A stretch of DNA of 64,000 nt from Anaerolineales bacterium (GTDB taxonomy: Bacteria > Chloroflexota > Anaerolineae > Anaerolineales > Villigracilaceae). Positions 9,253 to 17,298 of the stretch are shown here, in pieces. Position 1 is the stretch's first letter. The number at the start of each line of letters is the position of its first letter. Both the position numbers and the translations under genes were made by a program. The notes under the pieces were generated by a model. The model was not told the origin of the DNA. It saw nothing but the letters and a program-made list of their open reading frames with translations, and made no database searches. The stretch is from NCBI GenBank assembly GCA_026928255.1, contig JAIXKJ010000001.1, positions 465,943-529,942 on the forward strand, written 5' to 3'.

Positions 9253-10881
9253 ATGAACGATCTTGATTTTACGACGCAGACCAAACAATTGATTGACACG
9301 CTCAAAGGCGTGTGCGCGAATTACGGGCTGGGCAACGACGGCAACGAATTCAAAATTATTACGCAGACGTTTTTATATAAATTTATCAACGATAAATTCA
9401 GTTACGAGGCGAAGCGCGCCGACCCGCGTTTGGCGAAGGCGAAAAGCTGGACGGAAGAAGTAGGGAGATTCAGCGAGGGCGAGTATCAAACCCTGTTGAA
9501 CCGACTCGGTCCCGAGGTCCCGATTTTGAGGCGCGAGCATTATCTCGTCTCCTTATTTAACCGCCAATCCGACCCGCAATTCGCCAAATTGTTCGACGAC
9601 ACGCTGCGCGACATCGCCTTGTTGAACAACGATATTTTTTCGGTCAAGACGGACGCGGGGACGAAGATTACGCTCTTCGACGAGTTGAGCGGCTTCATCG
9701 CCGACGCTTCGCGGCGCGACGCTTTTTGCCGCGCTTTGATTAACCCGCTGATTGGGTTTAGTTTTGAAAACGTCTTCGAGCGCAAGTTTGATTTTTTTGC
9801 GACTATCTTCGAGTATTTGATTAAGGATTACAACAAAGACGGCGGCGGAAAGTACGCCGAGTATTACACGCCGCACGCGGTGGCGAAAATTATGGCGGAC
9901 ATTTTGGTAACGGGCAAGCCGAAGAGCGTTACCGTGTACGACCCCGCGGCGGGTTCGGGTTCGCTGTTGATGAGTTTGGCGCACGCCATCGGCGAGGAGC
10001 GCTGCAGCGTTTTCTCGCAGGATATTTCGCAGAAGTCGAGCGGCATGTTGCGCTTGAATCTCATCCTTAACAATTTGGCGCATTCCATCCAAAATGCGGC
10101 GCAGGGCAACACGCTTTTGAACCCGTATCATCGGCGCGGCGGCAAGTTGCGGACGTTCGATTACATCGTTTCTAATCCGCCTTTCAAATTGGATTTTAGC
10201 GAGTACCGCGACGACCTCGAAGCGAACGTTAACCGCGAGCGTTTTTTTGCGGGCGTTCCGAATGTGCCGAAAAAGGATAAAGATAAGATGGCGATTTATC
10301 TGCTCTTTATTCAGCATATTATTTTTTCGCTCGCCGCAGACGGGAAGGCGGCGATTGTCGTGCCGACGGGTTTTCTCACCGCCCAAAGCGGAATCGAAAA
10401 ACGCATCCGCGAGAAGTTGGTTGACGAGAAGATGTTGCGCGGCGTGGTTTCGATGCCGAGCAATATTTTCGCCACAACGGGGACGAACGTTTCGGTTTTG
10501 TTTTTGGACAAAGCCAACGTCAAAGGCGAAATTGTGTTGATGGACGCTTCTAAATTGGGGACGACGATTAAGGACGGCAAAAATCAGAAGACGCTGCTTT
10601 CGGCGGAGGAAGAGCGCCAGATTGTGGAGACGTTTAACGCGCATAAGGCGGCGGACGATTTTTCGGTCGTCGTCGGTTACGAGCAGATTAAGGAGAAGAA
10701 TTATTCGTTTAGCGCCGGTCAATATTTTGACGTGAAGATTGAATACGCGGAACTTTCGCCCGAAGAGTTTGAAGGGAAGATGGACGGTTATAGAAAGAAT
10801 CTTGATTCGCTTTTTGCTGAAAGTGAGAAATTAGAAAAAGAAATAAAGAAGCAGTTAGACGAGTTGAGATATGGCGAATAG
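9253..10881 (+). CDS. hsdM: Type I modification DNA methyltransferase, M subunit
   Basis: HsdM is the S-adenosylmethionine-dependent N6-adenine methyltransferase of the type I system and also forms the core of the restriction complex. The 542 residues have an N-terminal helical domain (about 1-170), the SAM-binding motif DPAAGSG at 230-236 and the catalytic NPPF at 308-311 (DYIVSNPPFKLDF). A short AGGA-containing site precedes the ATG immediately after the last palindrome of array B. The 3' end overlaps hsdS by 11 bp, so the two are translationally linked. The gene appears intact. Confidence 0.97.
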   Translation: MNDLDFTTQTKQLIDTLKGVCANYGLGNDGNEFKIITQTFLYKFINDKFSYEAKRADPRLAKAKSWTEEVGRFSEGEYQTLLNRLGPEVPILRREHYLVSLFNRQSDPQFAKLFDDTLRDIALLNNDIFSVKTDAGTKITLFDELSGFIADASRRDAFCRALINPLIGFSFENVFERKFDFFATIFEYLIKDYNKDGGGKYAEYYTPHAVAKIMADILVTGKPKSVTVYDPAAGSGSLLMSLAHAIGEERCSVFSQDISQKSSGMLRLNLILNNLAHSIQNAAQGNTLLNPYHRRGGKLRTFDYIVSNPPFKLDFSEYRDDLEANVNRERFFAGVPNVPKKDKDKMAIYLLFIQHIIFSLAADGKAAIVVPTGFLTAQSGIEKRIREKLVDEKMLRGVVSMPSNIFATTGTNVSVLFLDKANVKGEIVLMDASKLGTTIKDGKNQKTLLSAEEERQIVETFNAHKAADDFSVVVGYEQIKEKNYSFSAGQYFDVKIEYAELSPEEFEGKMDGYRKNLDSLFAESEKLEKEIKKQLDELRYGE

Positions 10882-12097
10882 AAAAATTATTATTAATAAA
10901 ATTGCAAAAATAAACGCTGAATCTATTCGCTCAAAAAACGCCCCAAACGTAATTCATTATTTGGATACGAGCAGTATTACAAAAAATAAGATTGACAACA
11001 TTCAAATTCTTGATTCTCGAATCGCTCCTTTTCCAAGTAGGGCGCAAAGAAAAGTAAAAAATAAAACGATTATTTATTCTACCGTTCGTCCAGAACAAGA
11101 ACATTTTGGAATTATTGAAGAAAGAAATAAAGATTTAATTGTTTCTTCGGGTTTTCTTACTATTGACGTCGTGGATAAAGAAATTGACCCTAAGTATTTA
11201 TATTATTTGATAACGCGAAAAGATATTACAAATTATTTACAACGAGTAGCAGTAAATAATGTATCGGCTTATCCTTCAATAAATCCCGACGATTTAGGGG
11301 TAATGGAATTTATTATTCCAAACGACCTTCGCACCCAGAAAAAAATTGCGGACGTGTTGTCCGCGTTGGATGCGAAAATCGAACTGAACGCGCGCGTCAA
11401 CGCCGAGTTAGAGTCTCTGGCGAAGACGATTTACGATTATTGGTTTGTGCAATTTGCCCCGCACAAATCCGCTGGCGGGGGGCTGGTCTGGAATGAGGAA
11501 TTGAAGCGGGAGATTCCGCTTGGGTGGGAGGCGGATAATATAATGAGACTTGGAGATTTGCTTGGCGGCGGAACTCCAAAAACAAGCGAACCTTCCTATT
11601 GGGGAGGTAATATTCCGTTTTTCACGCCAAAAGATGCTGACGATTCGATATTCGTACTAAATACAATGGACTACATTACAAAGGCTGGGCTTGAAAGTTG
11701 CAGTAGCAGGTTATATCCAAAAGGAACAATTTTTATTACTGCTCGTGGTACAGTTGGCAAGATTAATGTCGCTTCACAAGATATGGCAATGAATCAATCT
11801 TGCTATGCAATTCAAGCAAAGCCTGAAATTAACTATTATTTTCTACATCAACATTCAATGCATCTCGTTCAATATTTGAAAGCCAAATCAAACGGCTCAA
11901 TATTTGACGCTATCGTATCGAATGACATCAAACTTACGCCAATTGTTATTCCGCCTTTATTACTCATTCAAAAGTTCGGCGAACACATAAAAGATTTATA
12001 CGAGAAAATTCTCGTCAACAAGCAAGAATCCCAAGCGCTGACGGAAGTCCGCGATTGGCTTTTGCCGTTGCTGATGAACGGTCAGGTGAAGGTCTGA
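10871..12097 (+). CDS. hsdS: Type I specificity subunit
   Basis: HsdS recognises the bipartite DNA target through two target-recognition domains (TRDs) separated by conserved helices. The 408 residues show TRD1 at about 1-155, a central spacer helix (KKIADVLSALDAKIELNARV), TRD2 at about 215-370 and a second conserved helix at the C-terminus. The first TRD lacks the usual full-length N-terminal segment, so it may be somewhat short. Base composition shifts sharply: the TRD-coding parts (about 10880-11330 and 11540-11980) are visibly A+T-rich compared with the conserved central segment and with hsdM. This fits TRD exchange by recombination, a known behaviour of the family. Confidence 0.94.
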   Translation: MANRKIIINKIAKINAESIRSKNAPNVIHYLDTSSITKNKIDNIQILDSRIAPFPSRAQRKVKNKTIIYSTVRPEQEHFGIIEERNKDLIVSSGFLTIDVVDKEIDPKYLYYLITRKDITNYLQRVAVNNVSAYPSINPDDLGVMEFIIPNDLRTQKKIADVLSALDAKIELNARVNAELESLAKTIYDYWFVQFAPHKSAGGGLVWNEELKREIPLGWEADNIMRLGDLLGGGTPKTSEPSYWGGNIPFFTPKDADDSIFVLNTMDYITKAGLESCSSRLYPKGTIFITARGTVGKINVASQDMAMNQSCYAIQAKPEINYYFLHQHSMHLVQYLKAKSNGSIFDAIVSNDIKLTPIVIPPLLLIQKFGEHIKDLYEKILVNKQESQALTEVRDWLLPLLMNGQVKV

Positions 12098-12121
12098 ACT
12101 ATGATTTATGGGATTAAATGA

Positions 12122-12180
12122 AAACTATGATTGGAGCGGCGCAATCATAGCCCGTCGAGTAATCATTTCAATCATAGTTT
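12122..12180 (+). repeat. Inverted repeat after hsdS
   Basis: AAACTATGATTG (12122-12133) and CAATCATAGTTT (12169-12180) are perfect 12-bp inverted repeats, with a further related copy (AACTATGATT) just upstream at the hsdS stop codon and an inner CAATCATAG at 12142-12150. It could be the end of the hsd transcript or a small mobile-element remnant. It lacks a T run, so a Rho-independent terminator is not supported. Confidence 0.5.
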
Positions 12181-12202
12181 CAGACGAGGAATAAACCCAT
12201 TC

Positions 12203-12458
12203 GACCGCGTCGCGGTCGCGCCCTTGCGCCGAAATTGTAACGGCTATAAAGATTAGACCCCTTCGGGGTCAGATGTTTGTAACACGAACGCCCGAATTTA
12301 TGCGACTGACCGTGCAACGGTCGAATGTTTGTAACGGCAATAAAGATTAGACCCCTTCGGGGTCGGATGTTTGTAACACGAACGCCCGAACTTATGCGAC
12401 TGACCGTGAAACGGTCAAATGTTTGTAACGGCTATAAAAATATGACCGCGTCGCGGTC
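12203..12458 (+). repeat. REP-like palindrome array C, downstream of hsdS
   Basis: The 401-bp gap between hsdS and mntH contains six GACC-N7-GGTC palindromes starting at 12203, 12256, 12308, 12350, 12402 and 12444. A 94-bp unit is repeated in tandem at 12238-12331 and 12332-12425, with the beginning of a third copy at 12426. Each unit carries two palindromes of different stem sequence. Here the ATGTTTGTA motif lies on the 3' side of the palindromes, the opposite direction to the 49-bp array before hsdM, so hsdM-hsdS is flanked by arrays in inverted orientation. Confidence 0.88.
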
Positions 12459-12498
12459 AACCTGAAACCTGACACCTGATACCTGAAACCCGCACCCC

Positions 12499-13920
12499 TC
12501 ACTTCTTCAAATACGGATGCGCGACCACATAAATCAACAGCCCGCCGAGCAGCGCCGCCAGCGGAAGCGCCGTGATTTTCACCAGCCAAGCGTCCGCGCC
12601 GGCGTTTGCGATCCAATGCGAAATTTCGTCTGCTGCCAATTTGATATTTAGCGCGATGATGACCGCCGCAACCAGCCATGCCGCAATCTGCGTTTTGACT
12701 CCGATGCGAAATTCGCCCATGCGCCTTTTGTCCGCCACGGCGTGGATGAGCGGGACGACGGCGAAAGGCAATTGCAGCGAAAGCACAACCTGACTCAAGA
12801 CCAACATCTCGCCGGTAGACCGGTCGCCAAAATGTAAGATGACCAAAATGGCAGGCACAATCGCCAGCAGGCGCGTAATCATGCGCCGCAGCCAAGGCGC
12901 AATGTGCAAATTGAGATAACCTTCCATGATGATTTGCCCTGCCAGCGTGCCGGTGATGGTCGAGCTTTGTCCCGAAGCCAAAAGCGCCAGCGCAAAAGCC
13001 AGCGGCGCAATAGACGCGCCCAACAGCGGTTCGAGCAAATGGTAGGCGTCTTGAATTTCGGCGACCTCAAAATACCCGTTGCGGTGAAAGATAGAAGCCG
13101 CCATAATCAAAATCGCCGCGTTGACTAAAAACGCCAAATTCAACGAAACGGCGGAGTCAATGTTGTTCCAGCGAATCGCGTCGCGCACGTCTTCGCGGCT
13201 TTTGCCAATCTTGCGCGTCTGCACCAACGAAGAATGCAAATACAAATTATGCGGCATAACCGTCGCGCCGAGAATGGCGATGGCGATGTACAGCGCGGAC
13301 GAGTCGGGCAGCGTCGGCACAAATCCGCGCGCGATGCCGCCCCAATCGGGTTGACCAAGAAACAGTTCGATGAAAAACGCCGCGCCAATCGTGCCGACCA
13401 GCGCCAGCACGACGCCTTCCAATTTGCGAATGCCCAAATGCGAAAGCAAAAGCAAAAGGAAGGTGTCCAACGCGGTGAGAATGACGCCGTAAATTAACGG
13501 CAACCCAAACAGCAATTGCAAAGCAATCGCCGAACCGATGACCTCCGCAAGGTCGCAAGCAGTAATGGCAATCTCCGCCAAAATGTAAAGCGGAATGTTA
13601 ATGGCGGGGTGAAATTCTTCGTGATTGATTTGCGCCAGATCGCGGCGGTTGACGATGCCCAAACGCGCCGCTAAACTTTGCAAAAGTATCGCCATTAAGT
13701 TGGACATCAATAAAACCCAAATTAAGGCGTAACTATAGCGGCTGCCGCCAGCGATGTCCGTCGCCCAATTGCCAGGGTCCATATAACCGACAGCGACCAT
13801 CAGCGCGGGGCCGGCAATCGCCAGCCAGCGCTTCCACGACGAACCGCGAACGGGGACGACCACGCTCTCATGCGCTTCCGAAAACGAAGCGTGGCGATGT
13901 GTTCTTTGTTGACTATCCAT
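12499..13920 (-). CDS. mntH: Nramp-family divalent metal (Mn/Fe) transporter
   Basis: This integral membrane protein imports Mn2+ or Fe2+ driven by protons. The 473 residues contain the metal-binding DPGN motif at 48-51 in TM1 and MPHN at 222-225 in TM6, both diagnostic for Nramp, with about 11 hydrophobic segments. The gene starts 5 bp after the stop of the DtxR-family regulator and should be co-transcribed with it from the promoter at 14615-14643. This coupling argues for metal-responsive control. The 3' end abuts the palindrome array C. Confidence 0.95.
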   Translation of the reverse strand: MDSQQRTHRHASFSEAHESVVVPVRGSSWKRWLAIAGPALMVAVGYMDPGNWATDIAGGSRYSYALIWVLLMSNLMAILLQSLAARLGIVNRRDLAQINHEEFHPAINIPLYILAEIAITACDLAEVIGSAIALQLLFGLPLIYGVILTALDTFLLLLLSHLGIRKLEGVVLALVGTIGAAFFIELFLGQPDWGGIARGFVPTLPDSSALYIAIAILGATVMPHNLYLHSSLVQTRKIGKSREDVRDAIRWNNIDSAVSLNLAFLVNAAILIMAASIFHRNGYFEVAEIQDAYHLLEPLLGASIAPLAFALALLASGQSSTITGTLAGQIIMEGYLNLHIAPWLRRMITRLLAIVPAILVILHFGDRSTGEMLVLSQVVLSLQLPFAVVPLIHAVADKRRMGEFRIGVKTQIAAWLVAAVIIALNIKLAADEISHWIANAGADAWLVKITALPLAALLGGLLIYVVAHPYLKK

Positions 13921-13925
13921 AAAGT

Positions 13926-14591
13926 TTAGTTATTCTCTTTTACAAAAATTTTTGACGTAACGCTCAACCCCAAAACGCGCGTTTTTTTCTTGACGACGAC
14001 GACAAGGTTATTGTCAAAAGGCGAGCGTTCGCCCGCCGCAATTTGGACGCCGGGCACGAGTCCCAATTGGTCTAAATGGCGCAACAACGCCGCGTCCTGC
14101 GAAGCGACGCGCTGAACGACGGCGCTGCGATTCGACTTCAACGCCGAAAGCGGAATCGAATCGTCGGGCGGAATTTTCAAATCCGCGCTGGGGATCGGGT
14201 CGCCGTGCGGGTCGTGAGTCGGATGTCCGAGCGCCGCGTCAATGCGCCGTTCGAGATCTTCCGAGATGACGTGTTCCAAACGTTCGGCTTCTTCGTGGAC
14301 TTCGTCCCAAGCGTAACCGAGAGTCTGCACGAGCCACGTCTCTAATAAACGATGATGGCGAATCACTTCGAGCGCGGCGCGACGTCCGCTGGGGGTGAGG
14401 GTAACGCCTTGATGTTTTTGATACTGCACCAGCGGCGGCTTTTGCGCGGCGAGTTTTTGAATCATGCCGGTTACCGAAGCGGGCTTGACGTTCAACTCGC
14501 GCGCCAAATCGTTGGTGTTGGCGGGCGCGCCGCCTTCGGTTAATTCGTAAACGCGCTTGAGATAATCTTGAACAGATTTTGAGGATTTCAT
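13926..14591 (-). CDS. DtxR-family metal-dependent repressor (MntR/IdeR-like)
   Basis: The 221-residue protein has an N-terminal winged helix (VQDYLKRVYELTEGG, recognition region VKPASVTGMIQKL), the metal-binding/dimerisation domain with the HHRLLETWL and ERLEHVISEDLE segments, and a C-terminal FeoA/SH3-like domain after about residue 140. Such proteins bind DNA when loaded with Mn2+ or Fe2+. Its placement immediately upstream of mntH in one operon, plus a DtxR-like operator just before its own start codon, implies autoregulation and repression of mntH under metal sufficiency. Whether it senses Mn or Fe cannot be decided from sequence alone. Confidence 0.92.
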   Translation of the reverse strand: MKSSKSVQDYLKRVYELTEGGAPANTNDLARELNVKPASVTGMIQKLAAQKPPLVQYQKHQGVTLTPSGRRAALEVIRHHRLLETWLVQTLGYAWDEVHEEAERLEHVISEDLERRIDAALGHPTHDPHGDPIPSADLKIPPDDSIPLSALKSNRSAVVQRVASQDAALLRHLDQLGLVPGVQIAAGERSPFDNNLVVVVKKKTRVLGLSVTSKIFVKENN

Positions 14592-14596
14592 TATTT

Positions 14597-14612
14597 TTTA
14601 GCCTTGCCTAAA
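14597..14612 (-). promoter_or_regulatory. DtxR/MntR-like operator
   Basis: On the minus strand the site reads TTTAGGCAAGGCTAAA, an inverted repeat that matches most of the conserved core of DtxR/IdeR boxes (TTAGGTTAGGCTAA). It lies 2 bp downstream of the -10 box and 5 bp before the regulator's start codon, so a bound repressor would cover the transcription start. Confidence 0.7.
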
Positions 14613-14614
14613 AT

Positions 14615-14643
14615 ATTCTAATGCTATGACTAAAAATTGTCAA
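14615..14643 (-). promoter_or_regulatory. Promoter for the regulator-mntH operon
   Basis: On the minus strand TTGACA (14643-14638) and TAGAAT (14620-14615) are spaced by 17 bp. The -35 box lies 11 bp from the -35 box of the divergent promoter at 14655. Confidence 0.8.
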
Positions 14644-14654
14644 GAAATTAAGCC

Positions 14655-14683
14655 TTGACTCTTAAAGGCGAAGTCTGTAAAAT
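14655..14683 (+). promoter_or_regulatory. Promoter for the ROK/PIG-L/ABC operon
   Basis: TTGACT (14655-14660) and TAAAAT (14678-14683) are 17 bp apart. The predicted transcript start near 14690 excludes the open frame start at 14655 as a translation start and supports the ATG at 14757. Confidence 0.75.
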
Positions 14684-14685
14684 GG

Positions 14686-14714
14686 ACTTTGTTAGTACAG
14701 TGAATTTACAAAGT
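14686..14714 (+). promoter_or_regulatory. Candidate operator for the ROK repressor
   Basis: ACTTTGT (14686-14692) and ACAAAGT (14708-14714) form a dyad with 15 bp between arms, placed at the expected transcription start of the ROK gene. NagC/XylR-type ROK repressors bind TTTGTT/AACAAA-like dyads, so autoregulation is plausible. This is inferred from the dyad and its position. Confidence 0.45.
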
Positions 14715-14756
14715 AAGCCGCTAGAAATCCTGCGCGTAGGCATTTTGACGGAAATT

Positions 14757-15950
14757 ATGAAAAAAGCGACTCACCAACTAACCAAACAGCACAACCGCGA
14801 CCTTGTCTTGCGAACGATTTTCGCAAACGAGTCCATTAGTCGCGCCGAAGTCGCTCGAGTCACGAACCTCACGCGCACGACGGTTTCGGACTTGGTCAAC
14901 GACTTGCTGGAAGAAGGGCTGGTCAAAGAAGTCGGCAGGGGCGAATCGCTCGGCGGAAAATCTCCCATTTTATTAAGCGTCGTCGCGGATTCGCGCTATC
15001 TCATCGGCTTGAATCTCGCGCAAGATAAATTCGTCGGCGCGATTTTGAATCTGCGCGGCGAAATCGTCGAAACGGCGGAAGCCTTTGCCCGCGACGAAGA
15101 CGGGGCGGACGCGCTCGACCTCGTGTATCAAATCATCGATCAATTGATAAAGAAGCGCATCAAACCGATTGTCGGCATTGGCGTCGGCGCGCCGGGCTTG
15201 GTCAACACCCGCGAAGGGGTTGTGGTTAACGCCGTCAATTTAGATTGGCGCGATTTGCCGCTCGGTCAAATGTTGGAAAAGAAATATAAAATCCCCGTCT
15301 CTATTTTGAACGACAGCCAGGCGACGGCGATCGGCGAGTTCGTTTATGGCGGCAATCATGCGTTGGATGAAAACTTAATCGTCGTCAACGTTAAGCACGG
15401 CATCGGCTCTGGGATTTTGATTAACGGTCAACTGTTTCAAGGCGACGGCGGCGGCGCGGGCGAAATCGGTCACGTCGTCGTGCAAGAGAACGGCGAATTA
15501 TGCCGCTGCGGAAAGCACGGTTGCCTCGAAACGGTTTCTAGCGCGCGCGCGGTGTTGCGCCAGTTAAACCTAAAATCGCTCGAAGACGCAAAATCCGCGT
15601 TTGATCGCGGCGAAAAAGAAGCGCGTTGGGTGGTCAACAACACGGCGCATTATCTCGGCATTTCCCTTGCAAATTTAATTGGTATTTTGAACATTCAAAA
15701 AATTATCGTTACAGGCGATATGGCTCGCTTTGGCGCGGAATGGATTGGCGAGATTGACAAATCCATGCGAAACGCGGCGATGGAACGGCTTTCTGAGAAC
15801 GCCAAAATTGAATTAGGGACGCTCGATTACCGCGCTTGCATTCTCGGCGCGTCGGCGTTTTTGTTGCTCGACGATTACTCGCTTTTGTTTAAACAGGAAA
15901 AAGTCAACTATGCAATTAATCGCGCCCAAAATTACGCCTTCGCTGGATAA
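14757..15950 (+). CDS. ROK-family transcriptional repressor (NagC/XylR type)
   Basis: The protein has an N-terminal winged helix-turn-helix (residues about 10-65, SRAEVARVTNLTRTTVSDLV) followed by the ROK sugar-binding fold with the zinc motif CRCGKHGCLE. ROK repressors release DNA when they bind a sugar or sugar phosphate. The open frame reaches back to 14655, but that codon lies in the -35 box; the ATG at 14757 gives a normal 397-residue protein. It is the first gene of an operon with a ROK-like kinase, a PIG-L deacetylase, an ABC importer and a SIS isomerase. The inducer is probably an amino sugar, by context. Confidence 0.9.
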   Translation: MKKATHQLTKQHNRDLVLRTIFANESISRAEVARVTNLTRTTVSDLVNDLLEEGLVKEVGRGESLGGKSPILLSVVADSRYLIGLNLAQDKFVGAILNLRGEIVETAEAFARDEDGADALDLVYQIIDQLIKKRIKPIVGIGVGAPGLVNTREGVVVNAVNLDWRDLPLGQMLEKKYKIPVSILNDSQATAIGEFVYGGNHALDENLIVVNVKHGIGSGILINGQLFQGDGGGAGEIGHVVVQENGELCRCGKHGCLETVSSARAVLRQLNLKSLEDAKSAFDRGEKEARWVVNNTAHYLGISLANLIGILNIQKIIVTGDMARFGAEWIGEIDKSMRNAAMERLSENAKIELGTLDYRACILGASAFLLLDDYSLLFKQEKVNYAINRAQNYAFAG

Positions 15951-17289
15951 CGACTTTCGTCCGGCGGTTTTGGCAAATCAAAACTTTCAGCGGCAGGTTC
16001 AATCTGTCGGCGTGAGAGCCGTTATCGGCGTAGAAAGAGGCGCGGACGAATTCTCGCGCTTCGAGACCGTCGTCTATCCCGAAGGTCATCCCGATTTTGA
16101 ATCCAATTTTCAATATGTCGAACGCATCGTCAAATTTTTGCTTTGGCAGCGCGGCGGGCATACGGCGTACGTCGGCGCTCCGCAGGCTGTGGGCGAGCAT
16201 ATTCGCAAAGCGTACGCCGCCGACGGCGCGCGAAAATTTGATTTTGATTTTATGGGGCGGCAGGTTTACGAGAAAGAATTTTCGGTCGTCGTTTGTTCGG
16301 CAGATGAAGTTCCCGCCGCGCGCGAGACGGGAAAAATGCTGGGGCGAAATTTGGCGGGTTGCCGCATCGGCTTTGACCTCGGCGCGTCGGACCGTAAAGT
16401 CAGCGCGGTGATTGACGGCAACGCGGTGTACAGCGAAGAAGTCGTTTGGGAGCCGCGCAAAAATACAGACCCGACCTATCACTACAACGAAATTATGACC
16501 GCGCTAAAAACTGCCGCGAGCAAAATGCCGCGAGTGGACGCCGTCGGCGGAAGTTCGGCGGGCATTTATGTGGACAATCGCCCGATGGTGGCTTCGCTCT
16601 TTCGCGGCATTCCGCAAGAAAAATTTGATTCGATTCGCAATATGTTCTTACGCATCCGCGATGAAATGGGCGTTCCGCTGGAAGTCATCAACGACGGCGA
16701 CGTAACCGCGCTGGCGGGTTCGATGTCCATTGAAGATAACGGCATTTTGGGCATTGCGCTCGGTTCGAGCGAAGCGGCGGGGTATGTCAACATGGAAGGA
16801 CATATTATGGGCTGGCTGAACGAGTTGGCGTTTGCGCCGATTGATTACAGCCCGTCCGCGCCGACGGACGAATGGTCGGGCGATCGCGGTTGCGGCGCGT
16901 TGTATTTTTCTCAGCAACGCGTTTTTCGCCTTGCGCCCAAAGCGGGCATTACGCTGCCCGAAGGCGTAACCGACGCGGAGCGTTTGAAGTTTGTGCAAAA
17001 TAAATTGGAAGCGGGCGAAGAAGGCGCGACGAAAATTTGGCAGAGCATGGGCGTTTATCTCGGTTACGGCGTCGCCCATTACGCGCAGTTTTACGACATC
17101 AGACACGTTTTGATTTTGGGACGTTGCACGTCGGGCAAAGGCGGCGATATGTTGATTGAGGGCGCGAAAGAAGTCTTTGCCGCCGAGTTCCCCGAATTGC
17201 TGGAAAAAATTCAATTGCATTTGCCCGACGAAAAAAATCGTCGCGTGGGTCAATCGGTGGCGGCGGCGAGTTTGCCGATCATCGCATAG
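15910..17289 (+). CDS. ROK-like sugar kinase family protein
   Basis: This 459-residue protein overlaps the upstream ROK regulator by 41 bp and has its own AGGAAA site. A family-specific N-terminal region (about 1-150) precedes an actin-like ATPase fold: phosphate-1 motif GFDLGASDRK, a VINDGDVTALAG segment and phosphate-2 motif GIALGSSEAAG. It has no helix-turn-helix and lacks the ROK zinc motif, so it is more likely an enzyme than a regulator. By context it would phosphorylate the imported sugar in the cytoplasm. The substrate cannot be named from sequence. Confidence 0.72.
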   Translation: MQLIAPKITPSLDNDFRPAVLANQNFQRQVQSVGVRAVIGVERGADEFSRFETVVYPEGHPDFESNFQYVERIVKFLLWQRGGHTAYVGAPQAVGEHIRKAYAADGARKFDFDFMGRQVYEKEFSVVVCSADEVPAARETGKMLGRNLAGCRIGFDLGASDRKVSAVIDGNAVYSEEVVWEPRKNTDPTYHYNEIMTALKTAASKMPRVDAVGGSSAGIYVDNRPMVASLFRGIPQEKFDSIRNMFLRIRDEMGVPLEVINDGDVTALAGSMSIEDNGILGIALGSSEAAGYVNMEGHIMGWLNELAFAPIDYSPSAPTDEWSGDRGCGALYFSQQRVFRLAPKAGITLPEGVTDAERLKFVQNKLEAGEEGATKIWQSMGVYLGYGVAHYAQFYDIRHVLILGRCTSGKGGDMLIEGAKEVFAAEFPELLEKIQLHLPDEKNRRVGQSVAAASLPIIA

Positions 17290-17298
17290 GAAATCATT

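Noticed and set aside
14655..14756. N-terminal extension of the ROK regulator from 14655
   Set aside because: The codons overlap the -35 and -10 boxes of a good promoter, and the extension does not resemble the family.
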